Positions 50,963-62,206 of a DNA stretch of 64,000 bases are shown piece after piece (positions within the stretch are counted from its first letter, which is position 1; each line of letters opens with the position of its first letter). Made by a program: the position numbers and the translations under genes. Source of the stretch: Turbatrix aceti (taxonomy: Eukaryota; Nematoda; Chromadorea; Rhabditida; Panagrolaimidae); assembly GCA_963969345.1 (NCBI GenBank), contig OZ017767.1, positions 62,001 to 126,000 of the forward strand, read 5' to 3'. The notes below the pieces were generated by a model. It had not been told where the DNA came from, did no database searches, and was given only the letters and a program-made list of their open reading frames with translations.

Positions 50963-53183
50963 ATGTCAAACACATTATTTTTCTTCGCCGATAATCTGTC
51001 AAACTGTACACACCGAACGAAACCACTGGCAGCAAACACGATGAGCGATTTTCTGGTGACAGGTACTACATCCACACAGGATTCTGCAACAGCGTCGCAA
51101 AAATTCGCAAAAAAGCTTGCACTAGCTAGGAAGGTAAGCAGCGATGGTTCCCAACGAACCCCCAGAACTCTTGTATGGCGTGACATCTGCGTCACCGTGC
51201 CAATGTTTTCTGGGCAAAAAACGGATGGCAATGCCAAACGACGCACCATTCTCGACAACGTCAGTGGTCTAGCCAATCCTGGCGAGACCTTGGCTATTAT
51301 GGGAGGCAGTGGAGCCGGCAAGACGACCCTTCTCAACGTCATCGTCAATATTGACCAGAAGAACATCGAAAAAAAAGGAAGCATCTTGGTCAACGGAAAA
51401 GTTTTGTCAAACAAGGAAATGCGACAAATATCGGCATACGTCCAGCAGGTTGACGTCTTCATCGGCACGCTCAAAGTACGCGAGCAGTTGTGGTACAGCG
51501 CTCAACTCAGAATGGGCCGACATTACTCGAAGGCAGAACGGAAGGCTCGTGTGGAGCAGGTTATCAAGCAACTCGGTCTCTCCAATGCTCAGAATACGAT
51601 AATTGGCATTTCCGGGCGCGTGAAGGGAATTTCTGTCGGAGAAAAGAAGCGATTGGCTTTTGCCTGTGAGATTCTCACTGATCCAATGATCCTCTTCTGT
51701 GACGAACCGACAAGTGGGTTGGACTCATTTATGGCCCAGCAGGTGGTCAGTGCCCTTTCAATGCTTGCGAATAGTGGTAAGACCATTGTCACAACGATTC
51801 ATCAGCCTTCGACAAATGTCTTTAACATGTTTGACAAGTGAGTAATTTTTTTTCACACACTCATAAGTTTGTCGGAAAAAAATTCAGAGTCTGCTTTATG
51901 GCTGTCGGAAAAGCGGCTTACTTCGGATCTCCAAAGTACGTTATTGATTTTTGGAAATCGGTCGATAGCAGCCTGGAGTGCCCCATCACGTTCAATCCAG
52001 CAGATCATTGCATCAAGACGCTTTCTATTGTCGGAAAAACCAGTCAAAATGCGGACGAAAGCATTGTTCGGATTACAAAAATTCGGGAAGCTTTTGAGAA
52101 CTCGTACCTCGGGAAAGAACTCAACCGGCGGACTCATGAGAAGGACGTGGACCAGGAAAATCAAAATGAAGGCGAACCCATGCAGTAAGTTTTAAACATA
52201 TCCGTTTTTTATCATTGTTGTTTCTTCAGGTACGCAGCATCTGCTTGGGTGCAATTCTGGGTGCTTCTCGAGCGATCTGCGTTGACGATCCTTCGCGATC
52301 CTTTGCTCCTAAAAGTTCGATTTATTCAAGTTCTACTGACCGCAATTTTTATCGGCTTTGTCAACTGGCAGACTCCCATCACGGGTCCCACGATTATGAA
52401 TCTCGAAGGAATAATGTTCAACTCAGCACGTGATATGAATTTCATGTTTCTTTTTCCATCAATTACGGTCATTACGAGTGAATTACCCATAGTCATACGC
52501 GAACACAAGAGCCGCATCTACTCCATCGAAGCTTATTACTTGACAAAATCGCTTTCTGAACTTCCACAGTATACGGCACTTGCTCTGATTTATTCCCTTT
52601 TTATATATTTTATGGCTGGATTTTATCTCTCTGCGTATAATTTCTTTATTTTTTTTCTAGTCAACGTTTTGCAGACGTGGGTGGCGTTATCTGTTGGTGA
52701 GTTTTCTTCTGGTAATTTGAAACAAAATTTAGCCGCATTCTATTTTTAGCCTATGTTTTTGCTTGCGTGTTCGCAGAAGATGCCTTGGCTTTGACCTATG
52801 TCCCTGTTTTCGCCCTGCCCATGCTAGTGTTTGGAGGATTTTACATAAATTTCCGCACAATTCCAACCTACTTTATTTGGGCATCCTACATTTCGTGGTT
52901 TCACTACGGCTTTGAATCTCTCGAAATCAATCAGTGGACTGCTATTCACGCCATTCCCGGATGCGAACTTGACACACACGTTTTCAATGCTACGCAGGCT
53001 GAAGTGCTCAACATGGACGACTATTGTCCGGCATCCAACGGAGTTGGTATTCTGAAGCGTAGAGGCGTTGAGTCAACAAAAAAATTCATCTGGATTGACA
53101 TGGCCATTCTTCTTGCCGAAATAATTATTTTTCGAACTATCGGATTGATTGCTTTGATTATGAGGGTCAGATATACCAAGTGA
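50963..53183 (+). CDS. ABCG half-transporter (White/WHT type)
   Basis: Exons 50963-51837, 51888-52184, 52230-52696 and 52750-53183 (690 residues; a start at 51041 would be 26 shorter). The ATP-binding domain comes first: Walker A GGSGAGKTT, Q-loop region AYVQQVDVFIGTLKVREQL, a signature written ISVGEKKRL (second Gly of SGGE is Val), Walker B MILFCDEPTSGLD and the His switch TIHQPS. Six membrane segments follow, including FIQVLLTAIFIGFVNW, YFMAGFYLSAYNFFIFFL and a last loop with Cys residues before LLAEIIIFRTIGLIALIM. This is the reverse domain order of ABCG proteins, which dimerise and export lipids, sterols or pigment precursors. A polyadenylation signal AATAAA lies at 53200-53205. Confidence 0.95.
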
Positions 53184-53419
53184 TTGAATTCAATGTATAA
53201 ATAAAGCTGATGTTAGTTTCGAAAATCCGGCTACAGTTAAAAATGACTAAGATATCTCCAGTATTTAAATTTCATGTCAAAAAATGCTAATTTACGTTCC
53301 GCCTTTATAAAAGACAAAGCATACATCTCAAGCTCGCCACTTTCGTCACTCGCGCGTGTGCGTTTGTCTGACTTGACGCCGCTTCTGACTTCGTCTGATT
53401 ACCCAGGTGTCGCTTCATC

Positions 53420-53667
53420 ATGGCAATCGAGTTTACCAATGACCGGATACTGTATCTTGTCATAGCCTTTTTCTATTCCCCTTGTGCGGTCGCTCATTGG
53501 CAAGGTAAGCTAACGTTACTTGCGTATATTGTTAATCTCTATTTTTAGGCTGCCAGTGTACGAGTGATGTATGGATCACTACAATTCTTTGTATCTTGAC
53601 TGGTGGTATCGGAGGCTTTCTCTACGGAGGCTACGTCATCTGCACTCAGGAAAAGAAAAACGCATGA
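53420..53667 (+). CDS. PMP3/UPF0057-type small membrane protein
   Basis: Two small exons, 53420-53504 and 53549-53667, joined by a 44-bp GT..TTTTTAG intron, give 67 residues. Two membrane helices (RILYLVIAFFYSPCAVAHW and ITTILCILTGGIGGFLYGG) flank a short Cys-containing loop (GCQC). The pattern matches the plasma-membrane proteolipid 3 family (helix with PPLAV, GC loop, winiiLt..G..PG..hA). The family's Pro-Gly in helix 2 is here Gly-Gly. In yeast and plants such proteins affect membrane potential and salt tolerance. The gene lies 236 bp downstream of the ABCG stop on the same strand. Confidence 0.78.
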
Positions 53668-54044
53668 TGAAGCTCTCATCTGATCTCCTCTAACTTCGTT
53701 CCCTGCTAATAACTTCTGATAACTGTCCGTAATTGCAAATTGTTTGACAAATGACTAGATATAAATATGACACGTAGTTGCTGAAAAATTAGAAAGAAAG
53801 ACCAACTTGATGTCTGCGATGCAGACATTTAAGGGTTTATCCAGAAATTACGTCGTCATTGCAAAATCGGGGATTTTTTGGGATGAATTTTTCGAGCCAT
53901 GCAAATTCCTAAAGACCAGTAATCATTATTCTTGAGTCAGAACGGAAATTGAAAGGTTTTTGAAAAGTTTTATAAAAACGGGGAGAATATAACCGACATT
54001 TGACGTCTGGAGTTTGATTCCGGGCCGTGTCGCAGCGGCTTTCT

Positions 54045-54277
54045 CCAGCAAATTCCATTCACGACAAGTTCGTCATCATTCTCAACAGTCAACTCCGCTC
54101 TAGCCACGAACTGCCCCCCCCGCGAGCTGCGCACTCTGAAGGTAGTAGCGCAACATGCCTCAGGACTTTACGACTCCGAAGTCCGCGTCAACATCCATCG
54201 ACAGAAGTAGACGTCCCATGGAATCGCATTAATATATTGTATGTATGCAATGTGGTGCTAACGATTGAGAAAGACAG

Positions 54278-54307
<30 letters not shown>
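54045..54307 (+). repeat. 3' fragment of a non-LTR element or SINE with (AAAT)n tail
   Basis: Homologous to the minus strand of 20390-20640. The plus-strand sequence ends in an (AAAT)n tract at about 54278-54307, the usual 3' end of RTE-like LINEs and their dependants. No reverse-transcriptase motif is visible in the part present. The rest of 53668-54429 (ABCG/PMP3 3' flank and GSK3-like 3' flank) holds nothing else that I can support. Confidence 0.75.
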
Positions 54308-54308
<1 letters not shown>

Positions 54309-54429
54309 CCCTTAAGCATTTTTTTTACCTGCTTTTCAGACTACATTTAATTTTAAAACTAAATTTGCTTTTTATTGTACCTCGATATTCACAAGCTGTA
54401 CAAAAAATTATCAAAGTCATGCTTTTTAT

Positions 54430-56035
54430 TTATTGACCTAATTCGATGCTAGTTGTTTTCGTTTTGCGTTCAATTATTTCACCGCTAATTACTTTCTTCC
54501 GTTCGATTCCAACAAGGCTCGGCAGAGGTTTCTTATTTGGCAGCTTGGCTTCTGGATTTCTCAGGGAGTCAAAAAATGGATGTGCCTGCGCTTCCTTGCC
54601 ACGTAGACGTAGAGGACGCTCGTATCGAAGAACCCTGCAACAGAATCCAAAAAATGCGCTGAAGTAACGTCAACAAACTTGGTCAAAAAATCAGCAGCAG
54701 CTGCTGTCATAGTTTTGTTGTAGCGCTTGATGATACGGTACCAATCAGCCTTTGGATAGTGGTTTTTGAGAATGCGTTCGTCGACGACAGTGCCAGGCAC
54801 GCAGGCGCAAAGCTGTTGAAAAGTTGGCGTACCACAGATAGCAAGAATTTTGCTCAGTTGATCGTCATTGTTGCTACCATAAAAGATGATACGGTTGGTC
54901 AAGAGTTCGGCCAAGATGCATCCTGCTGCCCAGATATCTGTAAGAAGGTGTACGTACTACAAATGCTGGCCAAAAATATTTTACCAATAGTGCAATCATA
55001 GTTTCCAAAATGCATACACAGTTCGGGTGCCCGATAGTACCTGGTCACTTGATACCAACTAAATTTGGATCCTTTTTTGTAGTTCTTAGCGCTTCCAAAA
55101 TCGCCTATTTTGAGTCGTCCGGTATCCATGCAAACGAGCATATTCTCCGGCTTGACGTCCCTAAAAAACAAATTTTTTTGTGCCTACAAAAATAATTTTA
55201 TTCACCGATGAAAAATCTCAAGCTGTTCCATGTGGTGAAGAGCCGAAAAAATTTGATAGGTGAACAACTTGATGTACAGCAAAGGCATGATTTTTCCCTT
55301 CGCAATGTAATGACTCTGTTCTTGTGCAAGCGTAGACGGCATGACGTCCATGACGAGAGTCCACATGGTCATCTTGGTCCTCGGATGAACGCAGACAAAG
55401 TAGTACTTCAGTTTGACGATGTTGATGTGGTTAAGACACCTATGCACGCCAATCTGTCGGTCTTCTCTCGATGGGTCTGGCCAGATTTTTTTGATCGCAA
55501 CCTTCACAGGTGGCCTATTTGGCTTGTTGACATAGCCCAGGAAAACGTCCGAAAACGCACCTGATCCTAGGTGTTCATCCTGTCGTACCGTCAAGTAGCA
55601 AAGTTTGTCGGGATTTGGGTAGTTGGACTCTTTTGCAATTACCTTGATAATGTTGGACTCATCGCCGGTCATGGGATCTATGTCGTCGTCACGATTTGTT
55701 GCCTTTGGTCGCAACTCCAGGTCGTGTTGCCTCATCGCAATTTGATTCTTGAAAAAACACGGATCAAAGTGATCATTTTCTATATTTTCGGTTTTGACTC
55801 CCTTGGCGGCTTCCTGAAGAACTTCTGCTGCAATGTTAACTGCCGGCGATTGAGCTCCTGTTGCTACTGCGTTATTAGAAACGATCGACGAAGTTTTGCC
55901 ACTACTTGTTGATGCTCCCCCAGAGCCTTCCTTCACAACAGCATTGTTGTTGTCCTTTCCTTTTTTTGCGTCTGAAAATGAAAAAAAATTTGCAGAACCC
56001 CAAAATCACTTCGTACCATCCTGAGACGATGGCAT
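54430..56035 (-). CDS. GSK3-like protein kinase, divergent
   Basis: Exons 56035-56017, 55971-55206, 55160-54985, 54937-54679 and 54634-54430 (474 residues). The N-terminal 110 residues are polar. The kinase has GSGAFSDV, the catalytic Lys (VAIKK), HRDVKPENML and DFGSAKNYKKG. The activation segment ends in TRYYRAPEL, the GSK3 signature, with a Tyr at the GSK3 Tyr216 position. DIWAAGCILAELL and the C-lobe end AQAHPFFDSLRNPEAKLPN follow GSK3 closely. Departures are Glu for Gln in the catalytic loop, an unusual YQVTRYYR segment, and a probable Gln for the helix-C Glu (by-eye alignment, uncertain). Nematodes have several such GSK3-like genes, some expressed in the male germ line. The tiny first exon (MPSSQD) is supported by phase only. 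The last exon reads past the stop present in other frames and ends at 54430. Confidence 0.9.
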
Positions 56036-56326
56036 GCCGTCGGAAAGTCGTTGTGCTTACCAGCTGGGAAATGACTGACTGATAGAAGTGCAATGCCGGA
56101 GCGTGATTTCACGTCATGTGATAGCGAGATAATTTTTTATGCTAATTTCATTGATAGCTGTGATAGTGTAAAGAGGACCTACATCCCGGGAACTTCCAAG
56201 TTGTTTTTTTGTGATAGAGGCCTTGATTCCTTTTCTTTTTTTATTTTATAGAACAAATGTCAAGCGAGCAGACTTTTTTCAATGTCTGATTTATTTAGTA
56301 AATTATTTTTATGACAATGAGAAACA

Positions 56327-58683
56327 TTAAACATTTGAAACATTATTCTTACTATAAAGCATAATATAAAGCTCAACCATACTGTCTGCCATTCTTGCTT
56401 TGACACTGTCATTTTCTTTCTTTTGTTCGTTTTCGCTACGACTATCTTCTTCATCATCTGTGTTGCTTCTAAAAAATACATATGTGAGAGGAATTAATTT
56501 TTGAAAAAAAAAACTCACTCAATTTTTTTTTTCAATTTATGGACGAGTTCTTTCAGAGCACTAGGTTTTGTACTGTATGTTACAAACTGCCGGTTTGCAT
56601 TATCTGTTTTTTGGACTTTTTGGAGCAATTCTTTGATGTCACGTGTGGCAATTTGATTACTTTGATTATACTTATCAATTTCATTATGGATAGCAATAAG
56701 TTTTCTTTCGTCATCCATTTCAGTTAGCATAGTATGGATGAAATTATTTTTGAAACCCATGACGTGTTCAAAATCTAAACAACTTCTTTTAACGTATTCA
56801 ACGTCAGATTCTACTTCGTTGAGAGGGCGAGGGTGACGCAGTGTTTTCAACTCTTGTACGCTCTTTGCTTTTGCATTGAATGTTTCAAGAAAACCTTCCA
56901 AATTAATTTGATTAGAAGGTTGAACGTAGTTTCGGATTCTATTTAACTCCTGCTTTTGACGAAGTTGCGCCTCAAGTTCTTTTTGCAAATTCGAAATTTT
57001 GATTTCCGCTTTGGAATCTTCAATGATCGGGGGGCCCATTAAAATTTCGGTGTCGCGCAAAACTTGCTGAACTTGTGATTGAAACAACTGTTCGTCAGAA
57101 ATTTCACCTTCTACGATTTTGATTTCTTTCTTGACCTGTTCACCGATTTGTTCCAGCTTGCTTTCCAATTTCAGATATTTCGTCCGCATGTCAGAGTCAT
57201 CCTCTGTAATTTCCGAAATAGCTTTCAGTTTTAAGAAAGTATCTTGTTTGGACTGCAGAGTGGTGTTGTATAAGTCTTGCAGCCGTTTCAAACAAGCTTT
57301 GGCATCATCGATGGAACCTTTGATCAGTTTTAGCTTTTCAAAATCGTCCGTATACCCTTCGATGTCTTCGGACAACTTGACATACAAACTATTAAACTCA
57401 TTGATTTTTGCCTCGATATATGAGTTGATTTTTAACTTGACACTGTCGGCGTTTGATAACGGCTCTTGAATATGGCAAAGTGTATTCTCGTTGCATGGTA
57501 AAATCTTTTTAACTGCTTGGGATTCTTGAATGTAGTTATCCACTGTGTTGAAAAGGTCGAAATACTTCTTGGCAGTGGGGTTATTGGTCTGCTCATCCGG
57601 TTGCTTTTCCAATTGACAAAAACCGATGTTAACTTCAGGTTCGTTCTTCGATGAATAGCTGTCAGATGATTTTCGATTTTCGTTTAAGGCTGTGACAAAA
57701 AGCGTAAGATGTGGAATGGGTTCAGCTTCAAAAGTCACAACAGAATACCCAGCAACCTGTCCTACGTACGACGTACGCGGAGGCAAAAACTGAGAACTAA
57801 TTTCTTTGGTGGAAACATGGTGCTCAGGTTTTGACAGTTGCATGATTGAGCCATCCAGGTCGGTTTTTTCTTCCACAAAAACATTTGTTTGCCTATTGAT
57901 AGTTGAGTATTTCGCGTCTATGAAAGAAATTTCTCCCGATGAAAGCGTTTCAACGAACTCGGGGATTTTTACTTCTGTAAATTTAAAAAACATTAACTAA
58001 TGTAAGTGACAACAAGTTCCTACCGCCGTCAGATTGAGCAGAAAGTTTGCAAGAAGATGACGACAAATGTACAGCCGCTACATCAGAAAATAAACCCTTG
58101 GGTGTTTCCAGTTCAACAGCGGGTACTTGGATTTCAGAATGTGCAGATTGGGATTCTTGCGCAGTCTCGGAAAGAGTAGCCGACACTTGTGATGTGGTTG
58201 AACGTACTGCTGCTGCCTCGGAAAACGAACTTTTGGGTGCTGTATATTTAGTAGGTATTTCAGTGCGCCTGTTATTAACGTATTCAAATGTTGACGTATC
58301 GACGACATCAGCACAAGATTCCGAAGATGGAAAATCGATATCAAGAGTTGTCGACACCTCTGACACACCTAAAAATTAGCACTGAAATTTTTACATAGTC
58401 AAAGAATTAACTTGCTTTTTTCCAAAGCTTCTGCTGCTGCTTTTCGGTCTAAAAATTTCAGAATAGTATAATAAGTCAAAATACACCATGCAGCAAAACA
58501 TACTGATTTCTGCTTCTATACGTTCGGGCAGTTCAGGGGATGCGGCGTCATTACGGTTCACATCTAAAAGTATCATAAAAAACCTCTGTACATTTTTGTA
58601 AATAAATAAATACCAGCGACGATGATTTCAAAATCGTCGGTTAAATTACTATCGTCACTTGATGGCAAATTTGTGGTAGACAT
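56327..58683 (-). CDS. Acidic coiled-coil protein, family not recognised
   Basis: Exons 58683-58614, 58563-58504, 58448-58416, 58368-58024, 57974-56519 and 56468-56327 (701 residues). The N-terminal 230 residues are acidic, Ser/Thr-rich and probably disordered (DDSNLTDDFEIIVADV). From about residue 300 to the end the protein is predicted helical coiled coil with spectrin-like spacing (SKLEQIGEQVKKEIKIVEGE, ISNLQKELEAQLRQKQELNR). The C-terminus is acidic (TDDEEDSRSENEQ) with no membrane anchor in the spliced frame. This could be a cytoskeletal or nuclear-envelope linker but I recognise no family. Intron 3 uses a GC donor (58415), the only choice that keeps the frame. The gene lies 292 bp upstream of the GSK3-like gene on the same strand. 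Confidence 0.8.
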
Positions 58684-59993
58684 GGTTACAACGTTCGTCA
58701 AATTGCCTGAAAAAATTTGAAAGAAAATTAATGCTCCGCTCATTTTTTGCAAAATCGTTTTTCTGTAAAAATCAACCGCATTAAAAACAGGGAAACGATC
58801 ACGCGTTTGCTTATGGCCGGGCTTGGGCAGGACTGTGACTGTTCAGTAGGCCCAAAAAAGCCCGTTTTGGCCTATTTTTTTCGGGTACCCGACAACACTG
58901 CTATACAACGCAAAAACAGATAAGAAGCCCAAATCATGTGGTACTTTTTTGTTGTTAGACACGGACAAACACTAAAAAAATCGTGTGACAAAGCGGCTGA
59001 CATATCAAAATAACGAGATAATTCAATTTCAAGAATTGAGCAGATGGAATCAAGACTCTTAACGGGCAAATTGTTTTCGGTCCGGGTCGGGCCTGCGACA
59101 AAAAACTGCGACCTTCCTGACCGGGCCCGATATAAGGCACTACAAAAAAAGTTTGTTTTTAGGTATTTTTTAAGTTGCCCGGGCCAGGCAGCACGGGGGG
59201 TTTTGAGAGCCTTGAATGCAACCAAACACACCGTTTTGAGACGGCCACAACTTATCAGTAAGCACGAGTAAATGAAAAATAAAGCAAAAATAAATAGATA
59301 CATCACCACTTGCATCTGCCAGCCTCCGACTACACACACAGCACAAAATCGCCAAGATTTCGATATCATACACGTAAAAACGTGATTATTGATTTCGGAT
59401 TGCTTTGCTTTATATGAAAAGTTACGCTAAACTGTTGCTGAAAAAAAAACTTTTCGGCATCCCATTCATTAGTTATTTAAACGTGATCCGGCCCTATTTT
59501 ATGCCGCGTTGTTACCGATAAGTTTCGGCAACAAGTGTGTTTCACGATATGTAAATCAAAACCATTGATGACAGAAAAATCGAACCTTTACCCGTTTTTG
59601 TTTCAAAAGGTTTCATGAGAAGATCAGTACTATTTTAACAGTCGTTGCCCAAGTCTTCTCAATGTTTCTGCAAAACTTATTAAGAGCCAATCGATGAGCC
59701 AAAACACCTGCTGATAATAACGTTTTTTTTCCAATTCTATTTTATTTTTTCAATAAACAAATTCATGGTTTTTACAGGACACAGCATTAACCATAAAGTT
59801 TTTTCCGATAGCAAACAAAAATAAATAGTAAAACAGAAAGTTAAGAAAAACACCATGTAATAGAAAAATTATTGTGGGAGAACACAGGAGGGGGGGGATA
59901 AGTGGATGGTTCGGTCACATCCCCAGTCAAAGAAAAATCGTCCGTAAAGTCAGTGGTAGCAGAGACAACCAAAGATATCTGCCATGTGTCCCA
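58684..59993. other. Intergenic region with GC-rich repeat-like segments
   Basis: About 1.3 kb between two minus-strand genes. Segments around 58815-58890 and 59075-59215 are rich in GGGCC/CCCGG words, like the MITE tips elsewhere in the window, but I could not define ends or a target-site duplication. A polyadenylation-type AATAAA for the upstream UBX gene lies on the minus strand near 59740-59750. Confidence 0.5.
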
Positions 59994-61365
59994 TCAGAGT
60001 CCAACACGAATCGTAACAACCGAATTAGAGAGTCCAGCTTCTTGGATTGAGCGTTCTTCGTCGTCAACCTTGGCGAGGGGATAGCCAGCAAAAAACGAAA
60101 ACGCATTGTATGCGAGCGCAGGTTCGGCGGTGACAGCAAAGACGCGGAGGTGATTGTGAATAGTCATCGTTGGGTTGAATGTACCCTTGATGCGTTGGCC
60201 ACCCGGAAAGCGAAATTGAATGGCAACAGTCGGCTCGCCTTCCTTCAACTTGGTAGCATCCTGGCCACGGGAACGCATGCGTTCGACAGCCGTAGCAGAG
60301 GTATCGTTAGAGATTTCGACACCAACGATATAGGCGGTGGCTCCACCGGTTTCGGGTACAACAGCACCCAGACGGTGCCCGGCACCCGAAAAGGGAACAA
60401 ATTTGTAGTCACCTGTCTTGCGGTAGCAGTGCACGTCGATCGGACGACTGCCGTATTTTTTAAGAAACTCAGCGGGTTTTTCACGCCGCTTCAAAGCATC
60501 GAGGAATTCAGCGTTGGCCGGATCATCGTAGGTACGGAGAGCGGAGTTGTCGACAGTAAAGCCATTGTCGTACATGTCGACGGTGACAGTGATGACGTTG
60601 CCCTGACCGCTGTAACGAGCCCTGTCGACACCAAAGCCCCGGCTCGAAGCGGATGGTCCGCGGTCAGGATCACGAGGGTCGAGGACTTGCTGACCACTGA
60701 AAAAAAACATTCATCAGAATCAGAATTCAGATAAAATTCAAAAACAGTTTCTGAAGGAAAATCATAGACGACATCACGTGGTGGTGGCGTGATGAACGAC
60801 CAAACTAAAAAATATTTTGAAATAATTGGTAAACTACGACACCGAACAAAACGTAGAACTCCTTCGCTTCGATTTATATAATTTTCGCATAAAAACAAAA
60901 ACGAAACGCATCAGAATTTTAAATTTCATAGGCAACTTCGATAAAAAAAGTAATTCGTCAAAATCAATCGTATAGCCTCTAAACAAACTTTTTTTGCGTT
61001 TTTTGTACACAGACAGACACAACTTGAACACCTCGCAAATCATAGCAGCCCTCCCTGACACAGCATAAGCTCCGATAATTCGTACAACTAAGCTTACAAC
61101 CTCAAAACGTAACGTGAAAGAAAATCTAGATAGAAACTCATAAAAACAGATTCTAAAAGCCACAAAAACTATCGATACCCTCCGCACCAACCTGTGTTCG
61201 CTTCCACCAACGTAATACTGGTTGGGTTCCTCATCCGAGTCTTCTGGATTACTTCCCTCAAGGTTTGGCGGACGAGCGTCATCCGAATTGTTCAGTGTGT
61301 GAATCCTAGAAAAAAAATTATGATTATATCCAAAATCAGGAGATCGATGTAAAAACTCACTTCAT
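59994..61365 (-). CDS. ubxn-2: p47/UBXN2-type p97 cofactor (SEP + UBX)
   Basis: Exons 61365-61361 (only ATG AA), 61305-61192 and 60696-59994 (273 residues). The protein is an adaptor of the AAA ATPase p97/CDC-48. An acidic stretch runs into QYYVGGSEHSGQQVL, the p47 signature. The SEP domain follows (VTVDMYDNGFTVDNSALRTY, DPANAEFLDALKR, FSGAGHRLG), then a C-terminal UBX domain (TVAIQFRFPGGQRIKGTFN, LRVFAV, FAGYPLAKVDDEERSIQEA). The UBA domain at the N-terminus of vertebrate p47 is missing: in the only open frame a stop lies one codon before the start. The first exon is tiny, so an alternative upstream exon cannot be fully excluded. A 495-bp intron separates exons 2 and 3. Confidence 0.9.
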
Positions 61366-61829
61366 CTCTTAGATATATCGTTACCGTTGTCAACCGCGAA
61401 GAAATAAAGCTATCACGGTTGTGACAAAAACGATGACAAACAAAACGCGAGGAAGAAAAATCCACGACAAAAAGAAGAATAGCACCGAGCGTGTGTCGAG
61501 AATCGAAAGACACCGAAGCACGGCGAATTTCGTGCAGAGTTCGCTCAATGCGCACGCTTCTGTTGAATGTTCCAGAATTATTGGCTTGCTTTGTTCTTTT
61601 TTTCGGTATTCAATGGCATCATTAACTGCATTTTGATGCTGTTTGTTTTAATGCAAAAATATGTTAGTTTGTTCTAGTAATACTTAGCGTCGCTTGAATA
61701 TATCAGGGTTTATGATACGTTGTCTTAACAAATTTTGCGTTTTTAGGGTTCTGACAGCGATTTTTTTGCATTGAAAACGTTTTTTGTTTGGTTCTAAAAT
61801 ATTTTGTATATCTTGTTCCACAAGTTAGA

Positions 61830-62000
61830 TCATGTGCGTTTCCGTTGGACTTCACTGATGCCCACAATGTCGCATCTGATGAGCGTTACGGCATGCTCGA
61901 GTTCATCTAGCCGTGATCCCGAAGGTGCTAACGATTTCGCGTTGAAGGTGCCGATGTTGAGGCACTCTGCTTCTTTTGACGTCTTGAAGCTACGTTGACG
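61830..62000 (-). pseudogene. LINE endonuclease fragment
   Basis: On the minus strand this segment encodes LNIGTFNAKSL, a variable stretch, then CDIVGISEVQRK. This is the start of an endonuclease/exonuclease/phosphatase domain as in RTE-like and related non-LTR retrotransposons (metal-binding Asn and Glu in place). The frame ends a few residues later at 61830 and nothing of the rest of the domain or a reverse transcriptase follows, so it is a short dead fragment. The remaining sequence at 61366-62206 holds promoter of the UBX gene and 3' flank of the acyl-CoA synthetase. Confidence 0.75.
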
Positions 62001-62206
62001 CCCGCTACGGCTTCTTTGAACGGAGTCTTTATTTTCCCTTCCTCGCTTCCCCCGTTGAGAACGATAAAAGCTCAGTTGTGCGCGCCAGAGCTCTTTTTTT
62101 CTTACTGGGATGTAATCTCTTTTATTTACGATCACTTGCACAAGAAACACAAACATTCAAGTTACTTCTCACAGGACCAAAAAAAAGTCGTAATCGTGCT
62201 ATGTTT

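Noticed and set aside
56260..56481. KASH-like hydrophobic tail in another frame of the coiled-coil gene's last exon
   Set aside because: The hydrophobic frame needs a phase-1 splice, but the preceding exon ends in phase 2 at a good GTGAGT donor; the acidic, tail-less C-terminus is the consistent reading.
58815..59215. Possible MITE rich in GGGCC words
   Set aside because: No matching termini or target-site duplication could be found, so it is described only as repeat-like sequence.
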